DNA from: Lineus longissimus
Taxonomy: Eukaryota > Nemertea > Pilidiophora > Heteronemertea > Lineidae
NCBI RefSeq assembly: GCF_910592395.1
Contig: NC_088316.1
Span: 496,001-560,000, forward strand
Length of the DNA stretch: 64,000 nucleotides
Direction of reading: 5' to 3'
Positions 35,753 through 50,314 of this stretch are shown in pieces; the first letter of the stretch is position 1, and every line of letters begins with the position of its first letter. Under the pieces are notes generated by a model, which was not told where the DNA came from, did no database searches, and worked only from the letters and a program-made list of their open reading frames with translations. The translations under genes were made by a program, and so were the position numbers.

Positions 35753-38700
35753 GGAGAGTTTCTGGAGATCATATACAGGTATTCCAAGCTTGTTTTGATG
35801 GATGCCTCAATGTTGTGCCAATTGGCTGACTTTTGACACCAGCTGCACCGACCAATTTGTAAATGATCCACAACCCCTTTGTGGGTCTCTGTCTTCCAAG
35901 TGGCACTTGTAACCCGGGGATTGTTCCTTCATTTCATCCTTTGACTAACAGGGACTGGGGAATGTTTCAAGCAGAAAAATATACAAAGTTTTTATTGTCT
36001 CTCTGAAACCAACCACAAGAAAATAAGTTTCTGAAGGGTTTGCAGCAATACTGTCAATTCACAAATTTCCTTGTGTCTTTATTTCACATTTTCACCAAGG
36101 AATTGATAAATCTTATTATTTTGCTCTACTCTTGAGAAGAAGCACAAAATTTTTTAGAAATCTGAAAGTCACCGGGTGTTTCAGGAGTTCTCTCCTGAAT
36201 GGGAGATCTTGCAACGGTACTCGTAGCTCAATATTATCATAGATTCATGTGAAAGTGTCAAACAGATTATGGTTTTTAGCGCCACCGTAATAATCTTGAG
36301 ACAATCACTTCAAGGCTTGGCAAGTTTCACTCCTACTCGGTGTTTTCAACTAAGTGAAAATGGCCGAGCTTGGTGCTGATTGGTTTCAATAGAAAGCTTC
36401 TTGATGAGGTAAAGCACTTTGAGATGTATCAACAGTGTGAAAGCGCTTTGTAAGAACTTATATTTCATTCCATTTACACTGACCCAGTCGAGTGTTTCCC
36501 TGCAGTGTGGACGAAGACAAATTGATGGGATATTACCAAGGAACATGCACATTGAATAAGTTCTTTGGTTCTGGAAAACAGGTGAAGACACCACTGAATT
36601 GTTATAGAAGCCTTTTAGAAGCAAATGGTTTAGGGGAACACCTACTAGAGGAAAAAATCATTGTTTGTGATAAAATGTTTAAGCATGCGATTAGAAAACT
36701 AGGATATATTTATTGCGTATATTTATTTGTTAGTGAACGGTTTGTTTTAATTTCCATAGGTACAAGTGACATTGTATTGTATCATATGAATGTGCTAAAC
36801 CTAGCACCCCTTCCTCAGAAAATGGACTATGCAGGGCTTGAGGGAAAAGCATTACCTTTTGCATGGTTTGTTCTTGAAAAAGGGGTCCCTGTGATGGTCA
36901 AGATTGATACCTCATTGAGATTTCGTGATGATTATCGTAAATGGCATTATACTTCTACAGGGTGGCTTGTAAAAAATGTTTTGTATGTTATTTTTCTTGG
37001 GGAATTTCTCGTACCACTCTTGTGAATGTACTGTAAACTGCTAAATAAACACTCGATCTATGATAGGATGCTTGAAAATGTATTTAAAATTGTGTATTTA
37101 TTTACTTATGAAATGAACAGAATTTTATCATACAATAATGAATACCATTACCAAATGATTCAATGCTTCACTCAAGTAAGCAGTTGGCGAAGTTGGGCTG
37201 AAGTTTTTTTTCATTCTCAAAATTGCAAAAAAATATTTAGGGAAATTAATTATTAGCAGTTTTGGCAAGAATGGGAGAGTAATCTTTACGTTTAAATGAA
37301 GCCAGTGTGAATACTTCAGGAGCCCTGAGCTATTGGGGAGGCATCTTGTGTCAGTTTGATCTACTGAACACTGAATTCACTTTTTGATCCATACTAAGTA
37401 CATGAATGCCCCCCCCCCAAAATGTTACTTGCGAGCAGTGACTGAGGTGGTTGCCTTTTTTGCATTCTGTATTTTCTGATGGTATTACATGGCCATAGGT
37501 CTTCTATGGTTCTCTGCATTGGATAAAGCAATAGACTATATCTCTTTTGAAACATGTATTTTGTGAAAACTTACAGGATGAAATGGACCATGAAATTTGC
37601 TGTCACTATTGACTGATATTTATTGTTATAGATGTGGCCACATATATTTTGTAGTTCACGGAGTACCTCACCATATTAGGACATGATGTGACGTCTTGTA
37701 ATAAACAATGCTTATAGCTGTGCATAGCACTAGCTACCAGCCACTGTGCTACAAAGAATTCTCAAAATGTCATGCGCCACTTTTTGCAATACTGTGCCCG
37801 AGTCTGATTGACCTGATCTCCATATTACACCTTCTCCAAATCTATTTCTCATGTGTGTGTTTGATTGCTCCTATAAATTAATTTCTTTTGTTGTGATAAC
37901 ATTGAGTGTGATTTACGTTTTTTTGTGTCGCTTGTAAACTCCTCTTTTGTTGGATTACCTCTGTGTAAAATGTCTTGAATTCAAGCAGATGATGACATAA
38001 CAGTACACCGAAAAAAGTCAACAAAACCAGCCAATGTATAAATGCTTGTTATCACTCTAATTGTCCGGGACATGATTCTAAAAGGGCTCTCATGTCCAGG
38101 GGACCTTTGAATATTCTGGCATCATTCATTTGAAAAAGAATGTGTCTCTTGTACTGAAATACCTCTCGCAGAAAAACTTCTTCCTGTATCTTTTGACCTC
38201 TTTGAGTGTTCTGCACTATGTTTGAAAAGCGGATTACATGCACTGGTAGTTGTGATACTCATGTGGCCACCAGGTGACACCAAATCATTTCTTTGTCGCG
38301 TGAACAAAACCTATTGCTGACGACTCTTGGACATTAAATGGCTGACAGTTGTGAGAATATGAAGCAACAATAATCTGTTATAGACAGAATTTGGTCGTGC
38401 GCCGGTCTGTGACTTTCTGGGTTACCTTAATAGAGAGGTTCTACTGTATCTGTATCAGACAACTGTAAAGTCAGCCAGGAACCATCGTGACTTTGAAGGT
38501 GGCAGCACGTGCTACTGAATGGAATGTGTCCTTACAGAAACGGCACTGTGCCTTGAAAGTTATGATGACCTTGAGTTTTCAGTAATTTGTTTATCTGCAC
38601 TGTTTGAATTGCTTCTCATGTATTATGTGAATTGCGTTATTTCCTTTAGTTTGGATTCAACTCATGTTGGTTCTCTGTGCCTCCAATAGGGGGAGACGTA

Positions 38701-38779
38701 GTTATTGGATGCTGTTTTGATAACCACAGCACAAGATAGTGGTAAGTCTGTCACTGGTTTTAACCAAGAAGTGGATGTG
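35753..38779. other. 3' flank and probable 3' UTR of the START-domain gene
   Basis: AATAAA occurs at 37044-37049 and 37700-37705, either of which could end a long 3' UTR. An open frame of 177 codons at 36492-37025 has no recognised family and opens with a non-ATG codon. A C-run lies near 37400 and a fragment of the CAGTAGAACCTC-type repeat near 38430. Confidence 0.4.
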
Positions 38780-39497
38780 ATAAGCCTGTCGCAATGCCTC
38801 GGACCTTGCTCTGCTTGTTTGGTCAAAGTCCCTCCCCTTTGCATTGGTTATGCGGTAAGCCTGGGACCTCGCTTGGTCAAAGTCCCTCCCCTTCGCATGG
38901 GTTATGCCGGTAAGCCTGGGACCTCGCTTGGTCAAAGTCCCTCCCCTTCGCATGGGTTATGCCGGTAAGCCTGGGACCTCGCTTGGTCAAAGTCCCTCCC
39001 CTTCGCATGGGTTATGCCGGTAAGCCTGGGACCTCGCTTGGTCAAAGTCCCTCCCCTTCGCATGGGTTATACCGGTAAGCCTGGGACCTCGCTTGGTCAA
39101 AGTCCCTCCCCTTCGCATGGGTTATACCGGTAAGCCTGGGACCTCGCTTGTTCAAAGTCCCTCCCCTTCGCATGGGTTATACCGGTAAGCCTGGGACCTC
39201 GCTTGGTCAAAGTCCCTCCCCTTTGCATTGGTTATGCGGTAAGCCTGGGACCTCGCTTGGTCAAAGTCCCTCCCCTTCGCATGGGTTATACCGGTAAGCC
39301 TGGGACCTCGCTTGGTCAAAGTCCCTCCCCTTCGCATGGGTTATACCGGTAAGCCTGGGACCTCGCTTGGTCAAAGTCCCTCCCCTTCGCATGGGTTATG
39401 CCGGTAAGCCTGGGACCTCGCTTGGTCAAAGTCCCTCCCCTTCGCATGGGTTATGCCGGTAAGCCTGGGACCTCGCTTGGTCAAAGTCCCTCCCCAT
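38780..39497. repeat. 55-bp minisatellite, about 13 copies
   Basis: GGTAAGCCTGGGA recurs at exact 55-bp steps (38854, 38909, 38964 and onward). Units are nearly identical except for a few positions (GCCGG against ACCGG, TTGCATTG against TTCGCATG). The TTGCATTG variant occurs near the left end and again in the middle, suggesting a multi-unit duplication. Not a CRISPR: there are no unique spacers. Confidence 0.92.
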
Positions 39498-42400
39498 CGG
39501 ATCGTATTAAGGAGCACCGGTAACCAACATGATTTCATTTTGTAGCCACCAGTAGATTTGACGTAGCTGCAATATAAACTTAATGACTGTACTTATAATT
39601 TCTCCATCTTTCTCCCCCTTTTATGGTTTGGAGTGTTGATCTGATGATCTACCAATACTGTGATGTTGTATTTAACCGGTCGTTCCTCCAGTAGGGCCTG
39701 GCGTAGACTTAGTCGTGCATTAGATCTGCACCTATAATGGGAGACTGGATAACGACAGCACCACAGTATTTAGCTCAACACATGAACATGATGAATTGAC
39801 TTTGCCTAATACATATCTCTCTCTAACCGGCTGTTATTTGTGCTACATTGGTCATTTCTAATGGAATAAAGTGAAATTTCATTGCATTGAGTATGACTGT
39901 TTGAAAATGCTCTTATTCTAATGTGATGTTTCACATCACTTATTCTCATGTGATGTTTTGCCGATATTTTTTGAAACGGGTTGTGGACTGATGGATTCTT
40001 TTAGATGATACACTGCCATCAGAGTGTAAATCATTTGGATAGGGTATATTTCCTTGGTTGTTGTGTCAGAGTGTCGTATAGCCTTCTCTTCTGTCTGAGA
40101 AATTGGAACTTAGTGAAGGGTGTGAGTTTTTTTCATTTACTGTCTGTGTTATATTTCTGTTGGAAAACAATGTACTGAAAAAGTGTCTTGGATAGTTTTA
40201 TAGTGTTCATATTGTTCTCTTGTTCTCTTGTACACTTGAAAACATTTGAGGAAACACTTTCAATATGTTGTGATTTGACAGAAACATATTATTTAATCTG
40301 AACCAATTACATGTACTGTTTGATATGAAAATGCGAGATATATCACACTGCTGTGAAATGCTGATCAAGCAGTTTGGTATACTCTTTCATTATCTACCAA
40401 AACTATGATTTTATTGAATGCTATCTTGCAAGGACTTTGCTAAAGTTATTGTGTAAACTAGTTTTTGTGTTTCTACTTATCTTTCGGCCGTGTGCCTCTG
40501 TCCACGAGATTCGTACTCTGAATGACCCAGAATGTGTTAAAGCGATCTTATCCCTGTATTCTGGTTGTGACTTTGTCCCTTTAAGACCATTTTGGGAGGA
40601 ATAATAATGTTGGGCGTACCTCGGCCTTTTACTGAAGGAACTGGCGACATCATTTTCACAGTCCAGAAAAATATCCTTTCAAGGAATATTTGCATGGTGA
40701 GAAAAGAACGCTTTAAATCTTCTCTCCTCACTGAACCTGTGTTTACTTCCGACTCCTCTACACCACTCTCTATTGTACACTATAGAATATATATTTATAC
40801 TATTAAATGAGTAAATACTGTGCATAAAACTTTGTAATTAAAGTATGAATCATTGTACAAATATTCTTTGTTTACTTTTATCTACTGGGTGACCCAGTCG
40901 CTTGCCCGGGGTCTCTTTCAGAATGTATGGTGAAATGTAGGAAAGCTCACCTCTGACTATAGAGGATTGAAGAAAACAATCCTTTGCTAAATCATTTGAG
41001 TTGCCTGTTGTTGATTATTTCATCTTTGAGGACAGGGCAACTGGGTTAAGACCCATCACCCATCTGTTTTACAACTGCGCAATTCCTGCATTATTTAAAC
41101 CTTTAAAATAGATCCTGAAAAACCCTGTCTCTGCGTTACCCTTTCTCGATCCGTCTTGATCAGCAACTGCCACACTCATTGAAACTTAAGAAGTGAAGTT
41201 GTCCCTTCATTCTTTTGGAATTCAATTTGGGGTTAAAAGTCATTGTTTTCCCCTTCTGAGCAACTAACAAAGTTCATACAGCCAATCCCCATGCAATTGA
41301 CGAAAAGCCATTAAAAATGGCACAACAGGACTTGTATCTCGTCCACGGATTGTCTTCGGCATAGTCCCGGCAATCGTGGAAATCTTTTACGTTGTTGTTG
41401 TTGTTGAATAATCGATCCATGTGGTTTCTGGTTTTCAGCGCTCTTATGACAGATTTCTATCATAATCAACGGTAATCTCATATTTACCCGCAACAAACAC
41501 TTAGAGTAAGTGACATAGAGAAAAAAGAACATGCAAAAATGACAGAGTTTCCTCAATATTGGCGTGTAGGAGGTGATATTGTATCAATGTATGGCTTCAA
41601 TTGAAAGACATTGTGACCCATTCGGCTCACCATATGATGGCATGCCACTTCTTGTCACTCTGTTCTGTTGTGCGAGGGCCTAATAGTTCACAAAGTGTGA
41701 TTGACCGCTGTGCACTTCTTTTTGAGCATCTCAACTTTTTTTTGTGTAGCTAATATAAATTGTGTCCTGCAGTTCACCTGGAAGAAAGGGTCACACTCAC
41801 AGTAGCTTATGGCACTGTCCAAACTTTCCTTAGGTCTTCTGTCAGTTCTGACGAGTTCTGAGTGTGCGCATTTGTTTTTTTGTGGCCCTGGTTGTCCTTG
41901 TCGAAAAGGCCTATTACCTCCATCAGTGGTCCACTCTGCTGACCATGGTTGTTGACCTGTCTAACCAGATGTGCTTTTATCACCTAGGGTTAGGAAAACA
42001 AACCGTCCATGTATCTTAGTATGACCTTACTGGTTCCTCCCTAAATACAGTTTGTGATTGGATATCTGTCAGCATACCAAGGCCCGGAGGGTAAGACAGT
42101 GGGCCTAGGCAAGATGCCCAGCCCCCGGATTTCCAACATTGTAAGGTTTTCAATGACCCTCTCAACATTGATATTCATTGTTACCTGCAGACTATCATAA
42201 TTATGGTAATCCCAAGTTCAGTTTAAAGGTAGTTGGAGATGATTATGCAATGAGTCAAAGTCATGGATTACTTGGCTTGAAAATTATCATAATCAACGCT
42301 AGACTGTGATAATCAGCTTTTGAAAGTTATCCAACATGATAAGGCAACCAAGAGTAGAATCTTCTCATTCTGTACTCTTGCTGATCAACATAAAAGCAGG

Positions 42401-42543
42401 CAGTTATAGAAGCTTACAATGTGTGTAGTACACGTTCAGCTTTTTGCACTTTTCAAAGTCCATTGTTTCTTCCAATTCTCTTACTTATCCAAACTTTTAC
42501 TTTCTAAAATCGCTGTTTTATTGAATTTTCTCTTCACTTCAGA
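39498..42543. other. intergenic stretch before the folate-receptor-family gene
   Basis: No coding exon is recognised. A CTTCACTTCAG acceptor-like site ends at 42542, directly before the start codon at 42544, suggesting an upstream non-coding exon that I cannot locate. Confidence 0.4.
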
Positions 42544-44387
<1,844 letters not shown>

Positions 44388-46031
44388 CTAGACATTCACC
44401 TTTGTTCTGAGATGAGGCATCGTAAATCAGAGACCATTCAGTTGATATGAGGCGACATGAAAATCTTGTGTGGAGTCGTACACTCTATTCATGATTGTTA
44501 GGGGCCTCGTTGCGTAAAACATCTCATCAGGAACATTATTATGATTTTTGTGTTTTTATTTGACCGACAATTTAGTGTTGGTGTAAAATACTGGATTCTT
44601 TTTGTTGCACTGAACTTGGTGTATAAATCATTATATGGTTATCTTGTTCTGTTGTTATCAGCAAAAAGGGTGATAAAATGAATGAGTTCATTCTAGTTTT
44701 CCGGTGGTTGCATTTCGAGATGTAAATATTTTATATACTTTTGTTGTTGACATGGTTGATAAGATAAGACCATGTGACCTCTGGACTCAATCCCTGGTGT
44801 GTCTACTGCTTATTTCTGCGGTGTTTTTTTTCATGTATATCTTCAAATGTGCCAAGTGGCATTCAAAAATATCCAAGAAAAAATCTGTGAAGGATGTCTG
44901 TACATAGATGAAGGTGGTAAAGACACCTGGCTCACTCACGTCCCCACAGAAAGTACATGCTATCATTTTGTTCATTCCTTTCGGGCCCTGTAAAATGCTT
45001 GATCTCGGTCTGTTTGGATCAGATAGTTTCATGAAGCAGGTTTGTGTATATTTTTCTGATTTCAAGTTTTCAAAGTAGACTTGAGGTATAATCATATCAT
45101 GGTAAAAGAAGACTTATTGTGCACCTGGATATTACTGTCATTTTTCAGTCTGAGGGATGCTTCACAAGTTCGGACTTGTGTGAATGTACTTGTAAGCCTA
45201 CTCGATGGACGTCATTAAAATGGTGCAGTCAACCTGCTCAATACAAGAACAATCTGTGATCGTACTGAGAAGTCATCCTGCTATTTGTATGTAAATGTAC
45301 ATAATAACCAATCATGGATTTTATTCCTACATAAATGAGATTCCGATTGATTTTGATTGAGTTACTTGTTGTTATCCTTCATTTTTGTTGTTTGAAAGCA
45401 TTGAGCTTCAGCTAGAACAATATGTGATATGAATAAAGACTAGCAAATGCTTTTATCTAAAACTCCATGTACATTTACACTAGGCCTTTCTGTTCAAAGT
45501 TGAAGTGAGAGTATTTGCTAGACTTTATTCATATCAACCAATGTATGAATGATATGATAAGGCGGTTGATGACGTGATGTAGGGAACACATATAAGTCAT
45601 CAGTCCGGTCCATCAAAACATGCCAGGGAGGGTTGAACCAGGAACTGGCTTCCTCTGGCGACAGGATCACCCCACATATGGGATAACTTGTCACAAGTCT
45701 TTATGGATGTCTGTAGTCGATTCGTACAGAAGCTGTAGTTATCAGATCCTTCATCTTGTTTGGGACAGCTGGCTTCATAGGATTTGGGCAGTCATTGTTC
45801 CAAGTTCAGCCAAGGTGTCCATGAGATCAGTGGCCTAGTGGTCAAATGATCGCTGCTTCATAAATCTCTGTGTGCTTATCTTGGTTGCTATGAATGAGAA
45901 CTTTATTCAGCAGAAGGTTTAACCTGCAATCCTCTGGGGGTCATGTGCAACACCACTAAATGTAACGACAATCGCCAAATGAATGCACGTAATCAACAAA
46001 ACTAACAAAGAACCAATTTCTCATTAACCTA
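44388..46031. other. intergenic stretch between FOLR-like and NDUFA2
   Basis: Contains the second 126-bp-type MITE (45421-45541). ATCAGTGGCCTAGTGGTCAA near 45826 resembles a tRNA A-box region but no B-box follows. The two flanking genes are convergent here. Confidence 0.4.
45421..45541. mobile_element. second copy of the 126-bp MITE
   Basis: TGATATGAATAAAGACTAGC at the left pairs with GCTAGACTTTATTCATATCA at the right, a better match than in the first copy at 23678; the middle (AACTCCATGTACATTTACAC) is identical. No open frame. Confidence 0.75.
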
Positions 46032-46037
46032 TTTATT
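46032..46037 (-). terminator. candidate poly(A) signal for NDUFA2
   Basis: AATAAA on the minus strand about 330 bases past the NDUFA2 stop. Another lies at 45902-45907. Confidence 0.35.
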
Positions 46038-46363
46038 TACTGTCAAACAAGAAATGTGCTCGAAAACGTTCATCACTGAAGAAATTTGAGTCGATACTTC
46101 TACAAACATTCAGAGCCTTTGTACTGCCTTGCGTAGATCTCGATAACCATCTCCATTCTACTGAATTTTGCGATCTTGAAAGCACAACAAAAAAGGCTCC
46201 TTTCCCAAGGACATTGTTCTTGATTATTGGTCGATTTCACCAAGATGACCAAAGACTTCCGAGAGCACATTTGATGTCTCCACCTATCACACACATTTAC
46301 AAAGCATTTTTCCCTTTCAATATCTACATGTTACAGTCGTCAATAGTCTAAGAAATGTCCGTA

Positions 46364-48230
46364 TTAACTCTTTGCAGCCAATGCCTCCATTGTTTTCATG
46401 ATTTCCTCTGCTTTTAGATTGGATAACGTAGTCGTCTTTTCAACACCAAAGTCTGAAAGAAAGATGGTTGGACAATATAAATCAATGAAGACTCCATTTT
46501 GATAAAAAGATCACATTAGAGGAGTTATTCAGTTATTCCTAAGAAGTCTCCTTCCATCACAATGTTCAGGGTACTGTCTTCTTATTTAAGTAACTGAGTT
46601 CCTTTATAACTCCTTACCATATCTAGCAGCCATCTTTGGTTCAACTCCACTGCATTCCCGGACGAGGATGGGGAAGGTAGGATTGGCTTTCTTCACATTC
46701 ACATAATGACTCTCAATGAAGTCCCTGGAAAAAGGACAGGAAAAGGTAGTTGCAGAGATGTAACACTGTCTCATCTAGAGTTCTGGGTGTGACAAAGTCT
46801 CATCTCGGGATGTGACACCGTCTTGAGAACTGGATGTGACACCGACTGTCTTGATGTGACATGCATGTCTTGTCTAGAACTGGATGTGACATCGTCTCTT
46901 GGAGACTCCCAGCCTGTCGAATTTGACACTCTCTCAGCTTATATGGCCTTTGGGTGCTTGTAATAAAAGTGACTGACGCTAATTTTAGCGGTCTACCTAA
47001 TGCGCGTCCGGAACAATTTGTGCGTCCGGAGCGCGTCCGGAAGAGAAAGTGCGCGTCCGGAACAATTTCCTATGTCAATATGAACCAAATGTTGCATTAG
47101 ATGGCTTAAATAGCATTTTAATTCCATGTAGAGAAAATAAAATTGGAAAAAATCTCCTTGGTGACTTTGTATTTTACAATTTTCAGCGGAGTGATTTGGA
47201 GGTTACACAGCCATCAAATCCCAGACAAACTCATACCGACTTAGACGACCACAACAGAAGGCGCGTAAGGAAGTTGGGATATGAGTATGGCATTAGGGCA
47301 GAGACCTGTATTCATCCACGACCGGAAGTCACATAGAGCTTATCAAAATGTCAAGTTGTGGTAAATACATGGCTGGGATGGACCAAAGTGGAATTAATTC
47401 TCAATCTGTGGTTGATTCTTAATCTACAGAGTCAGGCCATCACAGAAATATGCTTTTTGATAATATATTTAAGAAAATGTGGTCTCACTGGTCAGTTTAG
47501 AACTTGTACTTTGACAGGGCCATATCAATGCGCCAGTGACGTTTTGATGGATATGGTGTACGGAAATCTTTTTTTCTCAGGCAATCGGTATTGGAATTTT
47601 TTAAAACTTTATTATGCTATTGGCAAAGGATTCTTCTTGACACGTATAAAATTTTGTGCAGATTGATTGGTCCAATGAGTACTTTTTTCACCAAAACCTA
47701 TGCACAACAATGTACACGTAATGTACACATGTTTTAATAGAGGACTCTGGCCATTAGTAATTAACCACCTCGCTGAAAATTGTAAAATACAAAGTAACCA
47801 AAAAGATTTTTTGCAATTTTATTTTCTGTACATGGAATTAAAATGCTATTTAAGCCATCTAATGCAACAATAGGTTCATATTTATATAGGAAATTGTTCC
47901 GGACGCGCACTTTCTCTTCCGGACGCGCTCCGGACGCGCAAACAGAGTTCTGGACGCACATTAGGTGGACCCAATTTTAGTACACAACAACCATTGCGTG
48001 TTGAGATCGTATTTTGGAAGAAATGGTGTGCCATTGATTTTTCACCTCTAGATAAACTAGTCCAAAATGGGATATTCGTAGGATTTCTCAGTGGTGACCT
48101 GTATTTTGCATTATTCATCATAGTCTAAAGTTCAAGTTTACCTGACTCCCTTGCTGGTTGCAGACTTCTGACAGAGGTGAATTCGCAGTTCTTTGAGATG
48201 CTGACCGAAACGAATGACATTGGAAGCCAT
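46364..48230 (-). CDS. NDUFA2: NADH dehydrogenase (complex I) B8 subunit NDUFA2
   Basis: Three exons on the minus strand, 48142-48230, 46618-46724 and 46364-46452, join through AG|G and G|AC split codons to 94 residues (human NDUFA2 has 99). NDUFA2 is an accessory subunit of mitochondrial complex I with a thioredoxin-like fold, located at the matrix arm. Matches to remembered family sequence are [42 protein letters not shown] and a final helix [15 protein letters not shown]. Both characteristic cysteines are present (LC and REC). All introns are GT-AG on the minus strand. Every exon is about 100 bp, so no long open frame reveals the gene. Intron 1 is 1417 bp, of which 984 bp is an inverted-repeat element. 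It is head to head with NEK1 at 1.2 kb. Confidence 0.93.
46989..47972. mobile_element. 984-bp long-inverted-repeat DNA element in NDUFA2 intron 1
   Basis: Long, near-perfect inverted repeats of about 200 bp form both ends (outer bases CGGTCTACCTAATG and, reversed, GGGTCCACCTAATG). Each contains several GCGCGTCCGGA units. The element is flanked by the 8-bp direct repeat AATTTTAG at 46981-46988 and 47973-47980, a target-site duplication. An 8-bp duplication fits hAT, Mutator-like or Merlin elements; long terminal repeats favour Mutator-like, but this is inference. No transposase frame is present. The interior (47293-47755) has a near-identical copy at 23145-23580. Confidence 0.88.
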
Positions 48231-49434
48231 ATTGTTGCAGTGAATTGCGGTTGTTTCGCTCCCTGACCTTTTGGCCCCCAGTCATTTCGCTCAAATTCTC
48301 CCTCGGACTTCTTGTTGTGGATAAAGAACGTTTTTGATACTCCTACGTCGTATACAATATATATCGAGAGGCGGGGATATATTGAAAACAACTGGTTCCA
48401 GGATGACTTTGATTTGGAACGAAACGAATGGGGCGAAGAGGTCAGGGAGCGAAACGAGCGGATACCGTTGCACGCAATGACCCAATCTCCCGGGCGCCGG
48501 GCCAAATGTCCAATTTACATGCACCCGCTGAAATTGTTACAGAGTCAGTAGGTTGAGTGAGACTTGGCAACAATAATCACTATCGACGACGCTTGGAGAA
48601 TGGCAATGTTTATAAACTGCAGACCAATAATGAAAATTCTCAATAGCCAGTTTAGCCATCTTTTTCTTGCTTAAACTTTAAAACTGCCATTGATATATAT
48701 TTATCAACATTTTATAACTATTCGATGTTATATTGCTGAAGACAATAGCTATAATTTTTGTTTACATTTTAGACTGTAGCCTAAATTCCTGAATGCCGAA
48801 AAAGTATGGCTGTCAAAAACAAAATGAAAGTTGCTAATTTCATGAATTTTGGACTAGGAAAATCGTGTTTTTTTGTGCCTAAGTGACTCCTGATTTAATA
48901 ACTGAGTCACACAAAGTCATTGCTGATATACCAATAATTATATAGCGTAAGTAAATTTTCAAATTCTTTGCTAAAAGTTCATATAGTTGTCTTTGTTTAG
49001 ATTGTTTACATGTTTGTTGGTGTGTTTATCACACTGGTGACTGTACAAAATGTATGCATCATCAAGTAGTAGTGTACAAAATTGGTGAATGCATAGTTGT
49101 GATGAATTGGCTGGTATGAGTCATACATATTCTTGACTAGGGCCAACCCCAAGAAGAATACGTGCTAGCTTGTCCTGATGGAGCATGTCTGTTTTTCCAA
49201 AAAAAGATACTTTTATTAGTTTTACATTTTCTGGACAGCAGGGGCTGAAGCCGAGTGAGAGAGAGAGTGTCTCGGTATGAGGCCAGTGTTGCCATGAGGG
49301 TTCCAATGACGATGGAGTGTTCAGGCCAGTTCTGTTAGTGTATAGACTGTAGTGCAGCCACAGATGTCAATCACTGTCAAGGCTCTGCGTGCAAATATTT
49401 TGTTAAATTTAAGGACTAAGTTGAGAGAGCCAAG
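48231..49434. other. shared 5' region between NDUFA2 and NEK1
   Basis: These divergent genes have start codons about 1.2 kb apart. The left part holds a 200-bp inverted-repeat element close to the NDUFA2 start; the rest is AT-rich with no clear promoter motif. Non-coding first exons may lie here. Confidence 0.4.
48254..48454. mobile_element. about 200-bp inverted-repeat element next to NDUFA2 start
   Basis: TTTCGCTCCCTGACC at 48254-48268 is matched by its complement ending at 48454. The similarity continues inward for about 45 bp (GCCCC, TTTCG, CAAAT blocks) with mismatches. It begins only 24 bases upstream of the NDUFA2 ATG, so it may overlap the 5' UTR or promoter. Confidence 0.55.
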
Positions 49435-50243
49435 ATGGACCGGTACCAGAAGATAAAGAAGATAGGTGAAGGCTCTTTTGGGAAGGCATTTCTTGTAAAG
49501 TCTAAGAGAGATGGCCAGCAGTATGTCATCAAGGAAATCAACATTGTTAGGGTAGGTAAACACAGCCTTGCATTGGGACAAAAGTATGCCTGTAGTATAA
49601 TGTCTAAGAACCCGCAAGATTCAGCCCTGATTACAAGAACAGAGCACTGGCTATATCTAGCTGTTTATTATACAGAATCGTTCTACAAAGCAAAGCCAAG
49701 AAACAAATCTTTTTAACCTTTTGATGAGAGACCATTCAAGTCGGAAAGCACAATTTTCAGGAGGACCTCCGATGTCCAGACTCCACCAGTTCAAATCATT
49801 TCAATAAGGCTTCATTGTTGTCCTGGGGAAACCATGTTCAGCATAATATTTCAATTCACTTATAATTATGATAAAAGATAATTTAATGCTGAAGGCATCA
49901 CTGATGACCCAAAATCCATAATCTCATCTTTGCCATATTTTCTGACAGATGTCAAAGAAAGAGCGTGATGAAGCAAGGAAGGAGGTGGCGCTGCTTGCTC
50001 AGATGAAACATCCAAACATCGTGACGTACAGGGAATCATTCGAAGGTAAATGAATTCATTCCTGGCAGAAAGCTTGTTGATGAATAAGGAGCCAGAATGC
50101 AGCTATTGGCACCAACTAGAAGTGCAGTGATACACCAATAACTATATCTGTAAAGCTTGGTGGGGTTTGTAAAAAGTTAGATGGCTGTTTTTAGCTCACC
50201 TCTTAGCAGAGGTGAGCTTATCCCATACCGTGGCGTCCGTCGT

Positions 50244-50314
<71 letters not shown>

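Noticed and set aside
38780-39497. CRISPR-like regular array
   Set aside because: The units are contiguous tandem repeats without unique spacers, in an animal genome; it is a minisatellite.
45825-45870. Possible tRNA or SINE head
   Set aside because: Only an A-box-like stretch is present; no B box or foldable partner was seen.
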